The notes: generated by a model not told the origin, from the letters alone. DNA of 64,000 bases from Myxococcales bacterium (GCA_016793325.1 JAEUKI010000062.1:310001-374000); one strand, 5' to 3'. Shown: positions 28,120 through 37,453, counted from the stretch's first letter. Program-made: numbers and translations.

Positions 28120-28144
28120 GCGCTGCGCGAGGGGGAGCGACCGC

Positions 28145-28498
28145 TCAGGGCTTGCTCGTACCTTCGCGGCCGTAGCTGTCCTCGAGCCGCACGACGTCGT
28201 CGAGCTCGGTCGTCGACACCTCGAAGATCTCGCAGTCGGTCACCGCGACCATGCGATGGATCGTCCCGGGCGTGACGTGAAACGGCTCTCGGTGGCGCAT
28301 GCGCTTGACCTCGACGTTGGGCGGCGCGCCGAGCTCGAGGTCCATCTCGCCGCTCTCCACCATGATCGTCTCGTCCTTGACGTTGTGATACTGCCGCGAG
28401 AGTCGGTGCCCCGCTTTGATGAAGAGGATCTTGCCGACGTAGCGGCTCGTTTCAGCCCACACGATCTCGTGGCCCCAAGGCTTTTCGACGCGTCTCAT
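28145..28498 (-). CDS. Single-domain cupin (mannose-6-phosphate isomerase type II-like)
   Basis: 117 residues. Cupin motif pieces: a GHRLSRQYHNVKDE block (motif 1 with H-x-H-like and E residues) and FHVTPGTIHRMVAV (motif 2). The start EKPWGHEIVWAE resembles the C-terminal isomerase domain of bifunctional mannose-1-phosphate guanylyltransferases. It would bind a metal and a phosphorylated sugar or similar; the partner guanylyltransferase is not in the window. ATG 28498 diverges from the pseudouridine synthase gene with a 44-bp gap that must hold both promoters. Confidence 0.8.
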   Translation of the reverse strand: MRRVEKPWGHEIVWAETSRYVGKILFIKAGHRLSRQYHNVKDETIMVESGEMDLELGAPPNVEVKRMRHREPFHVTPGTIHRMVAVTDCEIFEVSTTELDDVVRLEDSYGREGTSKP

Positions 28499-28542
28499 CA
28501 GTCTGCTTCGCGCGATGGTGTATGGTGCGCGCACGAGATGCA

Positions 28543-29598
28543 ATGTCCGACGGCGAACGTCTGCAAAAGGTACTAGCCCGCGGCGGGCTCGCGTCCCGAC
28601 GCGAAGCCGAGAAGCTCATCACCGAGGGCAGGGTCAGCGTCAACGGCGAGGTCGTTCGCACGCTCGGGACGCGCGTCGATCCCACGAGCGACCGCGTCGA
28701 AGTCGACGGTCGACTCGTCGAGGCCGAAGAGCGCGTGTACTTCTTGTTTCACAAGCCGCGCGGCGTGGTCACGACGCTCGATGACCCCGAGGGGCGTCCT
28801 TCGATCGGCGAGTACGTCAAGGACGTGGGCGCGCGCGTGTTTCCCGTGGGGCGGCTGGACTTTCACACGTCCGGCGCGCTGCTGCTCACCAATGACGGAG
28901 CGCTCGCCAACGCGCTGCTGCACCCGACCAAGTCCGTCGCCAAGACGTACGTCGCCAAGGTCCGCGGCGTGGTGTCCGACGAGCAGGTCCAGCGGCTCCG
29001 CGAGGGCGTCGAGCTCGCGCCCGTCGGCGACGAGAAGACCACCGAGCGAACGCGACCCGCGGAGGTCGAAGTGCTCCGCTCGGCTCCTTCGGGTGAAGGC
29101 TCGCTCAACGAAGCGGGGACGACGTGGCTCGAGTTCACGCTTCGCGAGGGGCGCAACCGCCAGATCCATCGCATGTGCGAGGCGGTCGGGCTGTTCGTGA
29201 TGCGCCTCGCGCGGATCTCGTTCGCGGGCATCACGCACGAAGGGCTGCGCGCGGGACAGCTGCGCGAGCTCACCGCGGGCGAAGCGTCGCTCTTGCGTCG
29301 CACGTACCTCGGCGTCGACGACGTCGTGGCGCGACGACCCGCGCGTGACGAGCGCGCGACGAAGAGCGATCCGCGAAAGCCCGAGGCCCGTCGCGTCGAA
29401 CACAAGCGAAGCGAGCATCGCCGCGACGAGCCGAGGCGCGACGATCGACCGCGAAGCGATGCGAAGTCGAGCGCGAAGCCCGTGGCGAAGTCCAACGACA
29501 AGCCTGCGGTGAAGAAGAGCGCGCCCGTCAGCGCGCGAAAAGAGAGCGCGATGCGCGAGGCTCGCAAAGCAGCAGCGAAGAACCGTGGCCGAACATGA
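28543..29598 (+). CDS. 16S/23S rRNA pseudouridine synthase, RluB/RsuA type
   Basis: 351 residues. An S4 RNA-binding domain (residues 1-60, starting RLQKVLARGGLASRREAEKL) precedes the catalytic domain, with the conserved aspartate in GRLDFHTSGALLLTNDG and the closing REGRNRQIHRMCEAVG. The C-terminal 90 residues are a Lys/Arg-rich basic tail, unusual in length, probably rRNA-binding. It is more like RluB than RsuA in architecture; the exact nucleotide modified cannot be told. Start ATG 28543, diverging from the cupin. Confidence 0.9.
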   Translation: MSDGERLQKVLARGGLASRREAEKLITEGRVSVNGEVVRTLGTRVDPTSDRVEVDGRLVEAEERVYFLFHKPRGVVTTLDDPEGRPSIGEYVKDVGARVFPVGRLDFHTSGALLLTNDGALANALLHPTKSVAKTYVAKVRGVVSDEQVQRLREGVELAPVGDEKTTERTRPAEVEVLRSAPSGEGSLNEAGTTWLEFTLREGRNRQIHRMCEAVGLFVMRLARISFAGITHEGLRAGQLRELTAGEASLLRRTYLGVDDVVARRPARDERATKSDPRKPEARRVEHKRSEHRRDEPRRDDRPRSDAKSSAKPVAKSNDKPAVKKSAPVSARKESAMREARKAAAKNRGRT

Positions 29599-29679
29599 GT
29601 TCGCGCGCGCGATGATCGCGTCGTGAAGAATTCAGATTGACAGCGTCGGTCGTCGCCCGTATAACCCGCGCACTCCTGA

Positions 29680-29756
<77 letters not shown>

Positions 29757-29774
29757 ATGCCGAAAGGCACGTCG

Positions 29775-29804
29775 TCGCCGGATTCACGAAAGTGGGTCCG
29801 GCGA
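29775..29804 (+). terminator. Intrinsic terminator of tRNA-fMet
   Basis: TCGCCGGA (29775-29782) pairs with TCCGGCGA (29797-29804); the intervening bases TTCAC/GTGGG extend the stem with two G·T pairs around a GAAA tetraloop. A T-rich TTGTCGTTT follows. Placed 19 bases after the tRNA 3' end. Confidence 0.8.
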
Positions 29805-29834
29805 TTGTCGTTTCTCCCCTGCGCGTCGTGGCGC

Positions 29835-30032
29835 TCAGCCCTCGCGGTAGAAGAGCACGATCGTGATGCAGTGAAATCGCGCGTCGCTCGATTGGAGCAC
29901 GGCGCGATCGACGATCACGACGGGCTTCGGCTGCGCGCGAAGCCACGCCGTCAGTCGTTCGCCCAGGCGCTCGCGATCCCCGGCCGTCGTCGCGGAGAAC
30001 ACCTTCACGGCATCGAACTGCTCGCACGCCAT
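29835..30032 (-). CDS. Conserved small protein, 65 residues
   Basis: Unnamed myxobacterial-type small protein, recognised in outline: VKVFSATTAGDRERLGERLTAWL followed by VLQSSDARFHCITIVLFY, the pattern of a small cytosolic alpha/beta domain. Start ATG 30032; the longer frame to 30071 adds Arg-rich residues. No function is known to me. It lies downstream of the pseudophosphatase in the same direction, with an 85-bp gap. Confidence 0.7.
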   Translation of the reverse strand: MACEQFDAVKVFSATTAGDRERLGERLTAWLRAQPKPVVIVDRAVLQSSDARFHCITIVLFYREG

Positions 30033-30117
30033 GCGATCGCGTCGAGCGTAGCGCGCGGCCCTGGCGAGCACTGCATTTTGCGCGAACGTCCCCGCGGCGC
30101 TCGCGCGATGTCCGCGG

Positions 30118-30825
30118 TCAGTACATCACCCAACGAGGCTCGATTCGCAGGCCTTCGTCGCTCGGCGACACGAGGACGAAGTGCGCGGCGCGGTTGGGTT
30201 GTCCGTTGAGGCTCTTCGGTCGATCGCGATTTTCGGGGGCGTCGCCGACGGAGCCGGCGCCGACGACGGTCAACCCGTCGAGCGGTCGCACGAAGGGAAC
30301 GCCAGCGCCGCCCGAGACGATCACGTCTGCGCTGTCGTCACCGACGAGCGCGAGCAGCTCGTCGTCGGACAAGTGAAGCTCGAGCGGCGTCATCGGGTCC
30401 CTCGGAGAGCCGTACATCACCGCGAGCTCTGCGCCCGACGAGAGCTCGACGCGGTAGACGTCGGGCAGGCGTCGGAGGCGCGCGAGGATCACTTCGCCGA
30501 GCTCTTCGCGGGTCTTTTCGAGCCTCGCGAGCGCTGCGCGTTGGTGATCGTCGCGGGGCGTGACGTCGCGGGTGGTGAGCGTGGCGAGGGCCATGTCCGG
30601 CGTTCCGCGGGCGAGGCGCGCCTGGTGTTCTTGGAGGAGCTTCCACACGGCGAGGGGCGACTCGCCTCGGTGTGCGACGCCGCCTGCGACGAAGACCGCG
30701 GCCGCGCCAGCTTGTTTGCACCCGACGAGCACGGCCTCGAGCGCTTCGACGTTGCCCGCGATGTCCGCGAGGACCGCGATGGGGCCGTCGAAGCGTTCGC
30801 TCAGTTTCTCTCCGCCATCTTTCAT
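30118..30825 (-). CDS. Metallophosphoesterase-fold protein lacking metal ligands (probable pseudoenzyme)
   Basis: 235 residues with the outline of YfcE/MJ0936-type phosphoesterases, but each catalytic motif is changed: DIAGN (21-25) for DIHGN, GG (48-49) for GD, GTPD (74-77) for GNHD, YGSP (138-141) for HGSP, and GGAG (172-175) for GHTH. The first aspartate survives; most other metal ligands are gone. The surrounding PFVRPLDGLTVVGAGSVGDA still matches the family. So it likely binds something, or regulates a partner, without hydrolysis. ATG 30825 has no strong ribosome binding site. It follows the CorC-type gene by 20 bp and is probably cotranscribed. Confidence 0.75.
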   Translation of the reverse strand: MKDGGEKLSERFDGPIAVLADIAGNVEALEAVLVGCKQAGAAAVFVAGGVAHRGESPLAVWKLLQEHQARLARGTPDMALATLTTRDVTPRDDHQRAALARLEKTREELGEVILARLRRLPDVYRVELSSGAELAVMYGSPRDPMTPLELHLSDDELLALVGDDSADVIVSGGAGVPFVRPLDGLTVVGAGSVGDAPENRDRPKSLNGQPNRAAHFVLVSPSDEGLRIEPRWVMY

Positions 30826-30845
30826 TGGACGGAGGGGACCCTGGC

Positions 30846-32156
30846 TTACGGCGGCTCGACTGTCGAGGGGTCTGGCTGTTGCGAGACGATCTCGACCTTG
30901 GTCGCGCGCCGCGCGTCGCCTTCGCGCACGGTGAACGTGAAGCCCGACCACTCGACGACCGTCCCAGGAACGGGGACGCGTCCCGCGCGCTCCGCGAGGA
31001 ATCCGCCGAGCGACGCGTAGCCTTCGTCCTCGGGAAACTCGACCCCGAGCTGCTCGCCGAGCTCGCCGATCGGGATCGTCGCGGCCGCGACGTAGCGCCC
31101 CGTCGCGTGCTCGATGAACGGCTTCTCTTCGACGTCATCGTGCTCGTCGTCGATGTCTCCCACGAGCTCTTCGAGCAGGTCTTCGAGCGTCACCAAGCCC
31201 GCGACCGCGCCGAACTCGTCGATCACCACGGCCATGTGCGTCCGACGCGCCTGCATGTCGCGCAACAGCTGCATCGCGGACTGCGTCGGCGGCACTTGGA
31301 GCACGGGCTTGCGCACGACGGTCAAGAGGGTCGTCTTGATTTCGTGTGACGGAGTGCCCTTGGCGATCGCCGTCGCCACGTCGCGAAAGAGGTCTTTGAC
31401 GTGGAGGATTCCGACGATGTTGTCGATCGCGCCGTCGTAGACAGGGACGCGCGAGTGCGCCTCGTCTCCGACGCGCACGAGCGCCTCGACGATGTTGGTC
31501 CTCGCGGCGAGCGCGTGCATCTTCGTGCGCGGGACCATGATGTCGCGCACGGTGACGTCCTTGAATTCGAGGACGTTCTGCAGCATTTCGCCGCGCCGAG
31601 GGTCGAGCGCGCCGGCGCTCTCGGCGGCCTCGACGACGTACTCGACCTCGCGCTCGGTGAGGCTCTTGATGGCTTCGACTTCGTCTGTTCCACGCGCGCG
31701 GCGGGAGGCGAGGCGGGCGAGGGCGGCGATCGGCGTCGCGATGGGCGCCATCAGGTACTCGACCGGCCGCGTGACGCGCAGGGCCCACGGGGCCATCGCG
31801 TCCGCGCGCGCGCGACCGAAGGAGGCGCACGCCTCGACGATGGCGGCCCACGCGACGATGAACACGAGCAGCGCGCCGGCGATCCTGAGCGCAGGCGCGT
31901 TGGGGCCGAGCGCGCTCGTGACGAGCTGCGAGGCGATCACGAGCATCGCGATACGAAACGTGAGCCAGCGCGACAGAAGCGCGTGGGGGTCGGCGAGGTA
32001 GCGGACGATGTGCCGCGCGCGCGAGGCGCCGAGCTCGTCCGCGAGCGCGCGCAGCCGGGGCTCTGGCATGCTGGCGATCGAAGCCTCTGCTCCTGCCACG
32101 AAGGATCCCGCCAAGACGCACAGGAACGCTCCGATGAGTGATGCCCAGGGGCTCAT
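30846..32156 (-). CDS. CNNM/CBS-domain membrane protein (CorC/HlyC family)
   Basis: 436 residues. An N-terminal CNNM domain of about three transmembrane helices (first around residues 5-25), then two CBS domains (about 195-320; TVRDIMVPRTKM, RVPVYDGAIDNIVGILHVKDL, VVIDEFGAVAGLVTLEDLLEELVGDI) and a C-terminal CorC/HlyC transporter-associated domain (about 345-425). Members export or regulate Mg2+/Co2+; older annotations call them haemolysin. The specific ion is not decidable. The pseudophosphatase gene follows closely. Confidence 0.9.
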   Translation of the reverse strand: MSPWASLIGAFLCVLAGSFVAGAEASIASMPEPRLRALADELGASRARHIVRYLADPHALLSRWLTFRIAMLVIASQLVTSALGPNAPALRIAGALLVFIVAWAAIVEACASFGRARADAMAPWALRVTRPVEYLMAPIATPIAALARLASRRARGTDEVEAIKSLTEREVEYVVEAAESAGALDPRRGEMLQNVLEFKDVTVRDIMVPRTKMHALAARTNIVEALVRVGDEAHSRVPVYDGAIDNIVGILHVKDLFRDVATAIAKGTPSHEIKTTLLTVVRKPVLQVPPTQSAMQLLRDMQARRTHMAVVIDEFGAVAGLVTLEDLLEELVGDIDDEHDDVEEKPFIEHATGRYVAAATIPIGELGEQLGVEFPEDEGYASLGGFLAERAGRVPVPGTVVEWSGFTFTVREGDARRATKVEIVSQQPDPSTVEPP

Positions 32157-32480
32157 GACCGTCGAATGGAGAGTCGTATGGTGAGTCGCGCTCGAATCAG
32201 GGAGTGGGGCGCGGCGCGTGGCGTGTTGAAAAAAATCGAGAGGGGCGCGAGCGACCGCGGACGACCGCGACGGCCCGCGTTGCGCGCGCGTCGTCGTTGC
32301 GTCATCGGCGCTCGAGCGAGCGGCGACTCCGTGACGCTATCATCGCCGACCGCGGCCGGTCGAGCAGAGCTCCGGGCCCGGATCGCGCTCATGTGACAGA
32401 GAACGTCACTGCTGCGTGACGTACGCACCGCAATCGCTTGCCGACGCTATGGGTCGCGAGTACAGAACGAGAGCGCTGTC
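32157..32480. other. 324-bp divergent region between the CorC-like gene and recN
   Basis: Holds the GTGAC triad (32393-32420) and a possible recN promoter, TTGCCG (32438-32443), 17-base spacer, TACAGA (32461-32466), ending 14 bases before the GTG. An A-tract at 32227-32233 lies on the CorC side. No protein or RNA gene seen. Confidence 0.5.
32393..32420. promoter_or_regulatory. Three GTGAC half-sites, alternating orientation
   Basis: GTGAC (32393-32397), GTCAC (32405-32409), GTGAC (32416-32420): two overlapping dyads with 7- and 6-base centres. TGTGAC...GTCACT resembles CRP/FNR-type symmetry, and the group sits about 60-90 bp before recN. This is a candidate operator; no regulator can be named. 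Confidence 0.5.
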
Positions 32481-34196
32481 GTGCTTCTCTCGCTGCAGGT
32501 AAGGGACCTCGCCATCATCGACGCGACCGAAGTCACCTTCGGTCCGGGGATGAACATCGTGACCGGTGAAACGGGCGCAGGAAAGTCGATCTTGATCGAC
32601 GCGCTCCTGCTCGCGCTCGGCGGACGCGCGACGCCCGACATGGTTCGCGCGGGCGCGACGCAAGCCGAGGTGTGCGCGCTCTTCGATCTCACGGCGCTGC
32701 CGGAGGTTCGCGCGAGGCTCGCGGACGCTGGGATCGAGTGCGACGACCACGAGCTGGTCGTTCGTCGCGTGGTCGCGTCTGACAAGAACGGCAGCGGCCG
32801 CTCGCGCGCGTACCTCAACGGGAGGCTCGTCTCGCTCACGCAGCTCGCGCAGCTCACCGCGGGGCTCGGCGACGTGACCTCGCAGCACGAGGCGCAGTCG
32901 CTCACGGATCCGACGACGCACCTCGAGCTCCTCGATTCGTCGGCGCAGCTCGATCCTCTGCGACACGAGGTCGAGGCGGCGCAGGCGGCGTACGCCGAGG
33001 CGAGCGGGCAGCTCGAGTCGCTCTTGCGCGAGCTTCGGCAGCGCACGGATCGCGAGGACCTCCTTCGCTTCCAGCTCAAAGAGATCGACGACCTGCCGAT
33101 GGCGCCGGGCGACGAGGCGCAGTGGGTCTCCGAGCGAGACCGGCTCAAGCACGCGACGAAGTTGGCCGACGGCGCGGCGGAGGCCGAGGACGTCTTGTAC
33201 GCGCGCGACGGCGCGGCGGTTGATTTGTTGGGCTCGGTGCTCGGGGTGCTCGAGGACCTGTCGAAGCTCGACGCGGAGCTCGTTCCTGTGGTCGAGCTCG
33301 TCGAGAGCGCCAAGGCGCAGGTGGACGAAGCGGCGCGCACGCTCGGGCGCTACGCGCGCTCGGTGCAGAGCGACCCCGAGCGGCTGAGCGACCTCGAGGA
33401 TCGCCTGCAAAAACTCTCGCGGTTGAAGCGCAAGTTCGGCGGGAGCATCGAGTCGATCCTCGAGCATCGCCGCAAGGTTCGGAGCGAGCTCGACAACCTC
33501 GAGCAGGGCGAGTCGCGCGTCGCCGAGCTCGAGCGCGTGGCCGAGGCCGCGAGGGCCAAGGCTGCGGTGATCGCGCGCAAGCTCTCGACCGCGCGAAAGG
33601 GCGCTGCCAACGCGCTCGGCGAGTCGATCTCGAGGGAGCTCGCGTCGCTCGGGATGGGCGGGGCGCGGGTCGTGGTGGACGTGACGCTCACGTCGCCTGC
33701 GTCCGGAGAGCTCGCGATCGACGGCGTTCGACTCTTGCCGACGGGCATCGATCGCGTCGAGTTCTTGATCGCGCCGAACAAGGGCGAAGAGCCGAAGCCG
33801 CTGCGCAAGATCGCGTCGGGCGGCGAGCTGTCTCGCGCGCTTCTCGCGATCAAGCGGGTGCTCACCGAAGTGGGCTCGTCGGGGCTGTATGTGTTCGACG
33901 AGGTCGACACGGGCGTCGGCGGGGCGGTCGCCGAGGTGATCGGACAAAAACTACGGGCGATTTCGCGGCGCAATCAGACGCTCGTGATCACGCACTTGCC
34001 GCAGATCGCGGCGTACGCGGATCGACACTACGTCGTGAGCAAGCGCGTCGAGGGCGAGCGCACGGTGAGCGAGGTTCGCGCGCTCACGGACTCGGAGCGG
34101 ACCGAAGAGATCGCCCGCATGCTCGGGGGGCTGCGCGTCACCGATCGCACGCGCGCGGCGGCGGCCGAGATGATTCGCACCGCGGCGAGCCCGTAG
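32481..34196 (+). CDS. recN: RecN, SMC-like DNA repair ATPase
   Basis: 571 residues from GTG 32481. Double-strand-break repair protein with ABC-type ATPase heads. Seen: P-loop GETGAGKSILIDALLLALGG, a long coiled-coil middle (about 150-370), then LRKIASGGELSRALLAIK (signature) and VFDEVDTGVGG (Walker B) with the D-loop. Good family length. No canonical SOS box was recognised upstream, although the GTGAC triad lies there. It ends two bases from hisC, which is convergent. Confidence 0.97.
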   Translation: MLLSLQVRDLAIIDATEVTFGPGMNIVTGETGAGKSILIDALLLALGGRATPDMVRAGATQAEVCALFDLTALPEVRARLADAGIECDDHELVVRRVVASDKNGSGRSRAYLNGRLVSLTQLAQLTAGLGDVTSQHEAQSLTDPTTHLELLDSSAQLDPLRHEVEAAQAAYAEASGQLESLLRELRQRTDREDLLRFQLKEIDDLPMAPGDEAQWVSERDRLKHATKLADGAAEAEDVLYARDGAAVDLLGSVLGVLEDLSKLDAELVPVVELVESAKAQVDEAARTLGRYARSVQSDPERLSDLEDRLQKLSRLKRKFGGSIESILEHRRKVRSELDNLEQGESRVAELERVAEAARAKAAVIARKLSTARKGAANALGESISRELASLGMGGARVVVDVTLTSPASGELAIDGVRLLPTGIDRVEFLIAPNKGEEPKPLRKIASGGELSRALLAIKRVLTEVGSSGLYVFDEVDTGVGGAVAEVIGQKLRAISRRNQTLVITHLPQIAAYADRHYVVSKRVEGERTVSEVRALTDSERTEEIARMLGGLRVTDRTRAAAAEMIRTAASP

Positions 34197-34198
34197 GG

Positions 34199-35308
34199 CT
34201 ACGCGACGGTCGCGAGCGTCCCTCGGAGCGCGTCGACGAAGAGCGCGTTGTGTCCGTCGGTCGAGACGGTCACGCGCAAGCAGCGCGCGAGGCGGCCGCC
34301 TGCGCTGTGAAAGCTGCGAACGAGCACGCCGCGGCGGAGCAGTCCCTCGAATACGTGTGCGGCGTCGCGACCGATGTCCATCCAGAGAAAATTCGCGTCG
34401 CTCGCGAAGACCGTGACGCCCGAGAGCGCCGCGACCGCAGCGCGAAGGGACTCGCGGCGATGGGCGATGGCCCTCGCGTGCGCGTCGATGGCGGGGCCGT
34501 GTTGTTCGAGCGCTTCTGCGGCCATTCGCTGCGCGACGGCGTCGACGTTGAACGGCTGTCGCGCTTTGTCGACCTCGGCGGCGAGGGCGGGAGGGAGCGA
34601 GGCCCAGCCGACGCGGAGGGCGGCGAGGCCGATTTTCGAGAGCGTTCCCAAGCGGGCGACGTTGGGGAGGCCGTCGAGCGCGCGGTGGTCGCGCGTCGAG
34701 AATGCTCCGTACGCTTCGTCGAGAACGACCAGTGTTTTCTCTGCACAATGCTCGACGAGGCGCGCGACGCGGTCGTGCGAGTAGCAGTTGCCCGTCGGGT
34801 TGTTCGGGCTCGCGAGAAACAAGACGTTTGGCTGGTGCTCGTCGATCGCGCGGAGCATCGCGGGCACATCGAGGTCCCATTGATCGTCGAGCGGGACGCC
34901 CACGGGAGTGATCCCCGCGGCGATGGCGCTCACGCGGTACATGACAAACGTGGGGGTCGGGTAGAGGCACGTCGAAAGGGCTCGCGTGGGCTTCGGGCGC
35001 GAGAGCGCCGAGAGGAGCAGGCCGATGACCTCGTCGGAGCCTGTTCCCAACAGGAGCGAGTCTTCGGGCGCGTGGATGTACCGCGCGACCGCGTGGCGTA
35101 GGCGTGTGGCGCGCGCGTCGGGGTAGCGTTCGAGCGCGACGTCCGCGGCGCTGGCGAAGATCGAGCGAACGACCGCCTCGTCGAGCGGCGGGCTCTCGTT
35201 GGCGTCGAGGCGAACGACCCCGGCGGGCGCCGCGTGCGGAACGTACGCGCTGAGCTCGGAGAGCGCGGGCCGGAGCAGGGACAAAAGCGGAGACGACGGT
35301 GCGTTCAC
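34199..35308 (-). CDS. hisC: Histidinol-phosphate aminotransferase-like PLP enzyme
   Basis: 369 residues from GTG 35308; a TTG at 35350 would add 14 residues but nearly touch the divergent gene, so the shorter start is preferred, though uncertain. Fold type I aminotransferase: DANESPP, GTGSDEVI, ASPNNPTGN, DEAYGAF, and the PLP lysine in LGTLSKIGLAALRVGW. Converts histidinol phosphate and 2-oxoglutarate. HisC relatives with aromatic substrates exist, so another amino acid substrate is possible; it is a lone his gene here. Convergent with recN. Confidence 0.9.
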   Translation of the reverse strand: MNAPSSPLLSLLRPALSELSAYVPHAAPAGVVRLDANESPPLDEAVVRSIFASAADVALERYPDARATRLRHAVARYIHAPEDSLLLGTGSDEVIGLLLSALSRPKPTRALSTCLYPTPTFVMYRVSAIAAGITPVGVPLDDQWDLDVPAMLRAIDEHQPNVLFLASPNNPTGNCYSHDRVARLVEHCAEKTLVVLDEAYGAFSTRDHRALDGLPNVARLGTLSKIGLAALRVGWASLPPALAAEVDKARQPFNVDAVAQRMAAEALEQHGPAIDAHARAIAHRRESLRAAVAALSGVTVFASDANFLWMDIGRDAAHVFEGLLRRGVLVRSFHSAGGRLARCLRVTVSTDGHNALFVDALRGTLATVA

Positions 35309-35361
35309 TGCGAGCGCGGAGGCTATCAACGCCGGGGCGATATGTGACAATCACCCCACCG

Positions 35362-36546
35362 ATGAAGACCCCCACCCTTCGACTTGTTCCGTTGTGTCTC
35401 GCGATCGTCGCGTGCGGTCCGATGGCTGTGACCCCGAGCGGAGACGCGACGCCCGACAGCGCTGCGACCGACGCGGCTGGTGACGGAAGCGTGACGACCG
35501 ACTCCAACGTGGCGACCGACGCGACCCCGCCGACCGACGCGTCGACGTGGGACGTGGCGCCGCTGCCGCCGGGCGATCCCATCACCGCGCCGATGGAGCA
35601 GTGGACGTGGATCCCGTTCTCCGACGCGTTCTGCGGCAACGGAGCGCCCACGGGAATCGCGGTCAACCTCACGAATCGATCGACCAAGGTCTTCATCTAC
35701 ATGATGGGCGGCGGAGCATGTTGGGACTACTCCACGTGCTACGGGCTGCGCACCGCGGCCAACCTCGATACGGGCTACACGCAGGTGAATTTCAACGCGG
35801 ACCGCGGTCAGTTCGATCGCGCGGGGCTCTTCAATCGAACGGACATGACCAATCCGTTCCGGGACGCGAGCTACGTGTTCATCCCGTACTGTACGGGCGA
35901 CGTGCACGCGGGCGATCGCGTCGCGGCGTACGACGAGAGCAACCCGATGCAGATGACCCACCACGTGGGCGCGCGAAACGTCGCGGCGTATCTGCGCAGG
36001 CTCGTTCCGACGTTTCCGATGGCCGACAAGGTGTGGCTCACGGGGAGCTCGGCGGGCGGCGTCGGCGCGACGCTCAACTGGCCACGATATCAAGCGGCGT
36101 TTCCTCGAGCGCGCGTCGACCTGCTCAACGACGCGGGCCAGCTCGTCGACGCGTCTCCCGCGCGCGCTCGCGAGTGGCGCCGCGCGTGGGCGCTCCCCAA
36201 CCCGCCCGATTGCCCCGAGTGCGCGACGAGCCTCGCCGCGTACTACTCGTGGCTGCATCGGACGATGACGCCCGCGCACCGAAGCGGCCTCATGGCGACG
36301 CTGCAAGACGCGACGCTCACGGGGTTCTATACGGTGACGGCCACGAACTTCGAGATGTCGACGCGGCAGCTGCTCATGCGCTCGTTCGATGGACAGATGA
36401 ATCGCCAGTATTTTGTAATGCCGGGCCGCATGCACACGTACTGGGGCAACTGGCAGTCGATCATGGCCGGCGATGGAACGTCGGTGAAGTCCTGGATCAC
36501 CGCGTGGGCCAACGACGAGCCCACGTGGCGCAACGTCGGTCCGTGA
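35362..36546 (+). CDS. Pectinacetylesterase/Notum-family lipoprotein
   Basis: 394 residues. Lipoprotein signal MKTPTLRLVPLCLAIVAC, then an Asp/Thr/Ala-rich linker. The alpha/beta-hydrolase-type core includes YMMGGGACWDY (oxyanion region), the nucleophile serine in TGSSAGGVGA, the aspartate in LLNDAGQ and a histidine in GRMHTYWG, consistent with the pectinacetylesterase family (Notum in animals). It would remove acyl groups from a surface or exogenous glycan. The catalytic triad looks complete. Divergent from hisC with a very short gap. Confidence 0.8.
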   Translation: MKTPTLRLVPLCLAIVACGPMAVTPSGDATPDSAATDAAGDGSVTTDSNVATDATPPTDASTWDVAPLPPGDPITAPMEQWTWIPFSDAFCGNGAPTGIAVNLTNRSTKVFIYMMGGGACWDYSTCYGLRTAANLDTGYTQVNFNADRGQFDRAGLFNRTDMTNPFRDASYVFIPYCTGDVHAGDRVAAYDESNPMQMTHHVGARNVAAYLRRLVPTFPMADKVWLTGSSAGGVGATLNWPRYQAAFPRARVDLLNDAGQLVDASPARAREWRRAWALPNPPDCPECATSLAAYYSWLHRTMTPAHRSGLMATLQDATLTGFYTVTATNFEMSTRQLLMRSFDGQMNRQYFVMPGRMHTYWGNWQSIMAGDGTSVKSWITAWANDEPTWRNVGP

Positions 36547-36658
36547 CACCACAAGGACGAGGCCGTCCGTTGGTACACGCGAGCTGATTTTGTCTGGATC
36601 TTTCCAGCTAGAGTGCTCGCTGCACGCCATCGTTCAACGGCGGGGGCGTTGGTGCTCG

Positions 36659-37453
36659 CTAGACGCCGAGCAGCGAGCGCAGCTTGCGTGACGACTGGCG
36701 CGAGACGACGAGCTTCTCGCCTGCGTCGGTGACGAGCTGCGCGCGGCCGCCGGGCAAATCGTCGATCGCCGAGACGTGATCGAGGTTCACGAGCAGCGCG
36801 CGGTGGGCGCGAAAGAACCGATTGGCGTCGAGCCGCGCTTCGAGCGCCGCGAGCGTGTAGTCCGTCGTGTAGCTCTGGCGACGCGTGTACACGACGACGA
36901 GCTCGTGCTCGACGGTGCAGTGCGAGATCTCGGCGACGGGCACGAGGATCACGCGTCCGTTGACCGTGACAGGAAGCTTGTCCGCGAGCGGACGGGTCGA
37001 TCGCACCTGCGCGATCAACGGCGCGAGCACTTCGGTCGCGCGCTCGCGAAGGCCGCGCGCTTCGGCGCGGGCGACGGCCTTCACGAGCCGTGACGCGTCG
37101 AAGGGCTTGAGCAAATAGTCGATCGCGCCCGCGTCGAAGGCCTCGAGCGCGTAGCGGTCGTGGGCGGTCGTGAAGATCACGTACGGCTGCGGGTGAGGCA
37201 TGCGCGCGACGAGCTCAAGCCCGTCGATCCCCGGCATTTGCACGTCGAGAAACAGGAGGTCTGGCTCGTGCTCGGCGATGGCGGCGAGCGCGGACTCGCC
37301 GTCGGACGCTTCGCCGACGACGGTCACGCGGTCCTCGAGGTTCTCGGTGATCATCCGCACGAGGCGCTGCCGCGCGGGCGCTTCGTCGTCGACGACGAGC
37401 GCGCGGGTGACGGGCTTTTCGGGCGAGGGAGGGGGCGTTGGAGTCTGCGTCAT
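36659..37453 (-). CDS. LytTR-type response regulator
   Basis: 264 residues. Receiver domain (about 17-130) with VVDDEAPARQRL, phosphoacceptor in LLFLDVQMPGIDG and a lysine in DYLLKPFD, then a LytTR DNA-binding domain (about 160-260) with RAHRALLVNLDHV. LytTR proteins bind direct repeats in promoters. Start ATG 37453 overlaps the kinase stop by four bases (ATGA), so the pair is co-translated. Confidence 0.94.
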   Translation of the reverse strand: MTQTPTPPPSPEKPVTRALVVDDEAPARQRLVRMITENLEDRVTVVGEASDGESALAAIAEHEPDLLFLDVQMPGIDGLELVARMPHPQPYVIFTTAHDRYALEAFDAGAIDYLLKPFDASRLVKAVARAEARGLRERATEVLAPLIAQVRSTRPLADKLPVTVNGRVILVPVAEISHCTVEHELVVVYTRRQSYTTDYTLAALEARLDANRFFRAHRALLVNLDHVSAIDDLPGGRAQLVTDAGEKLVVSRQSSRKLRSLLGV

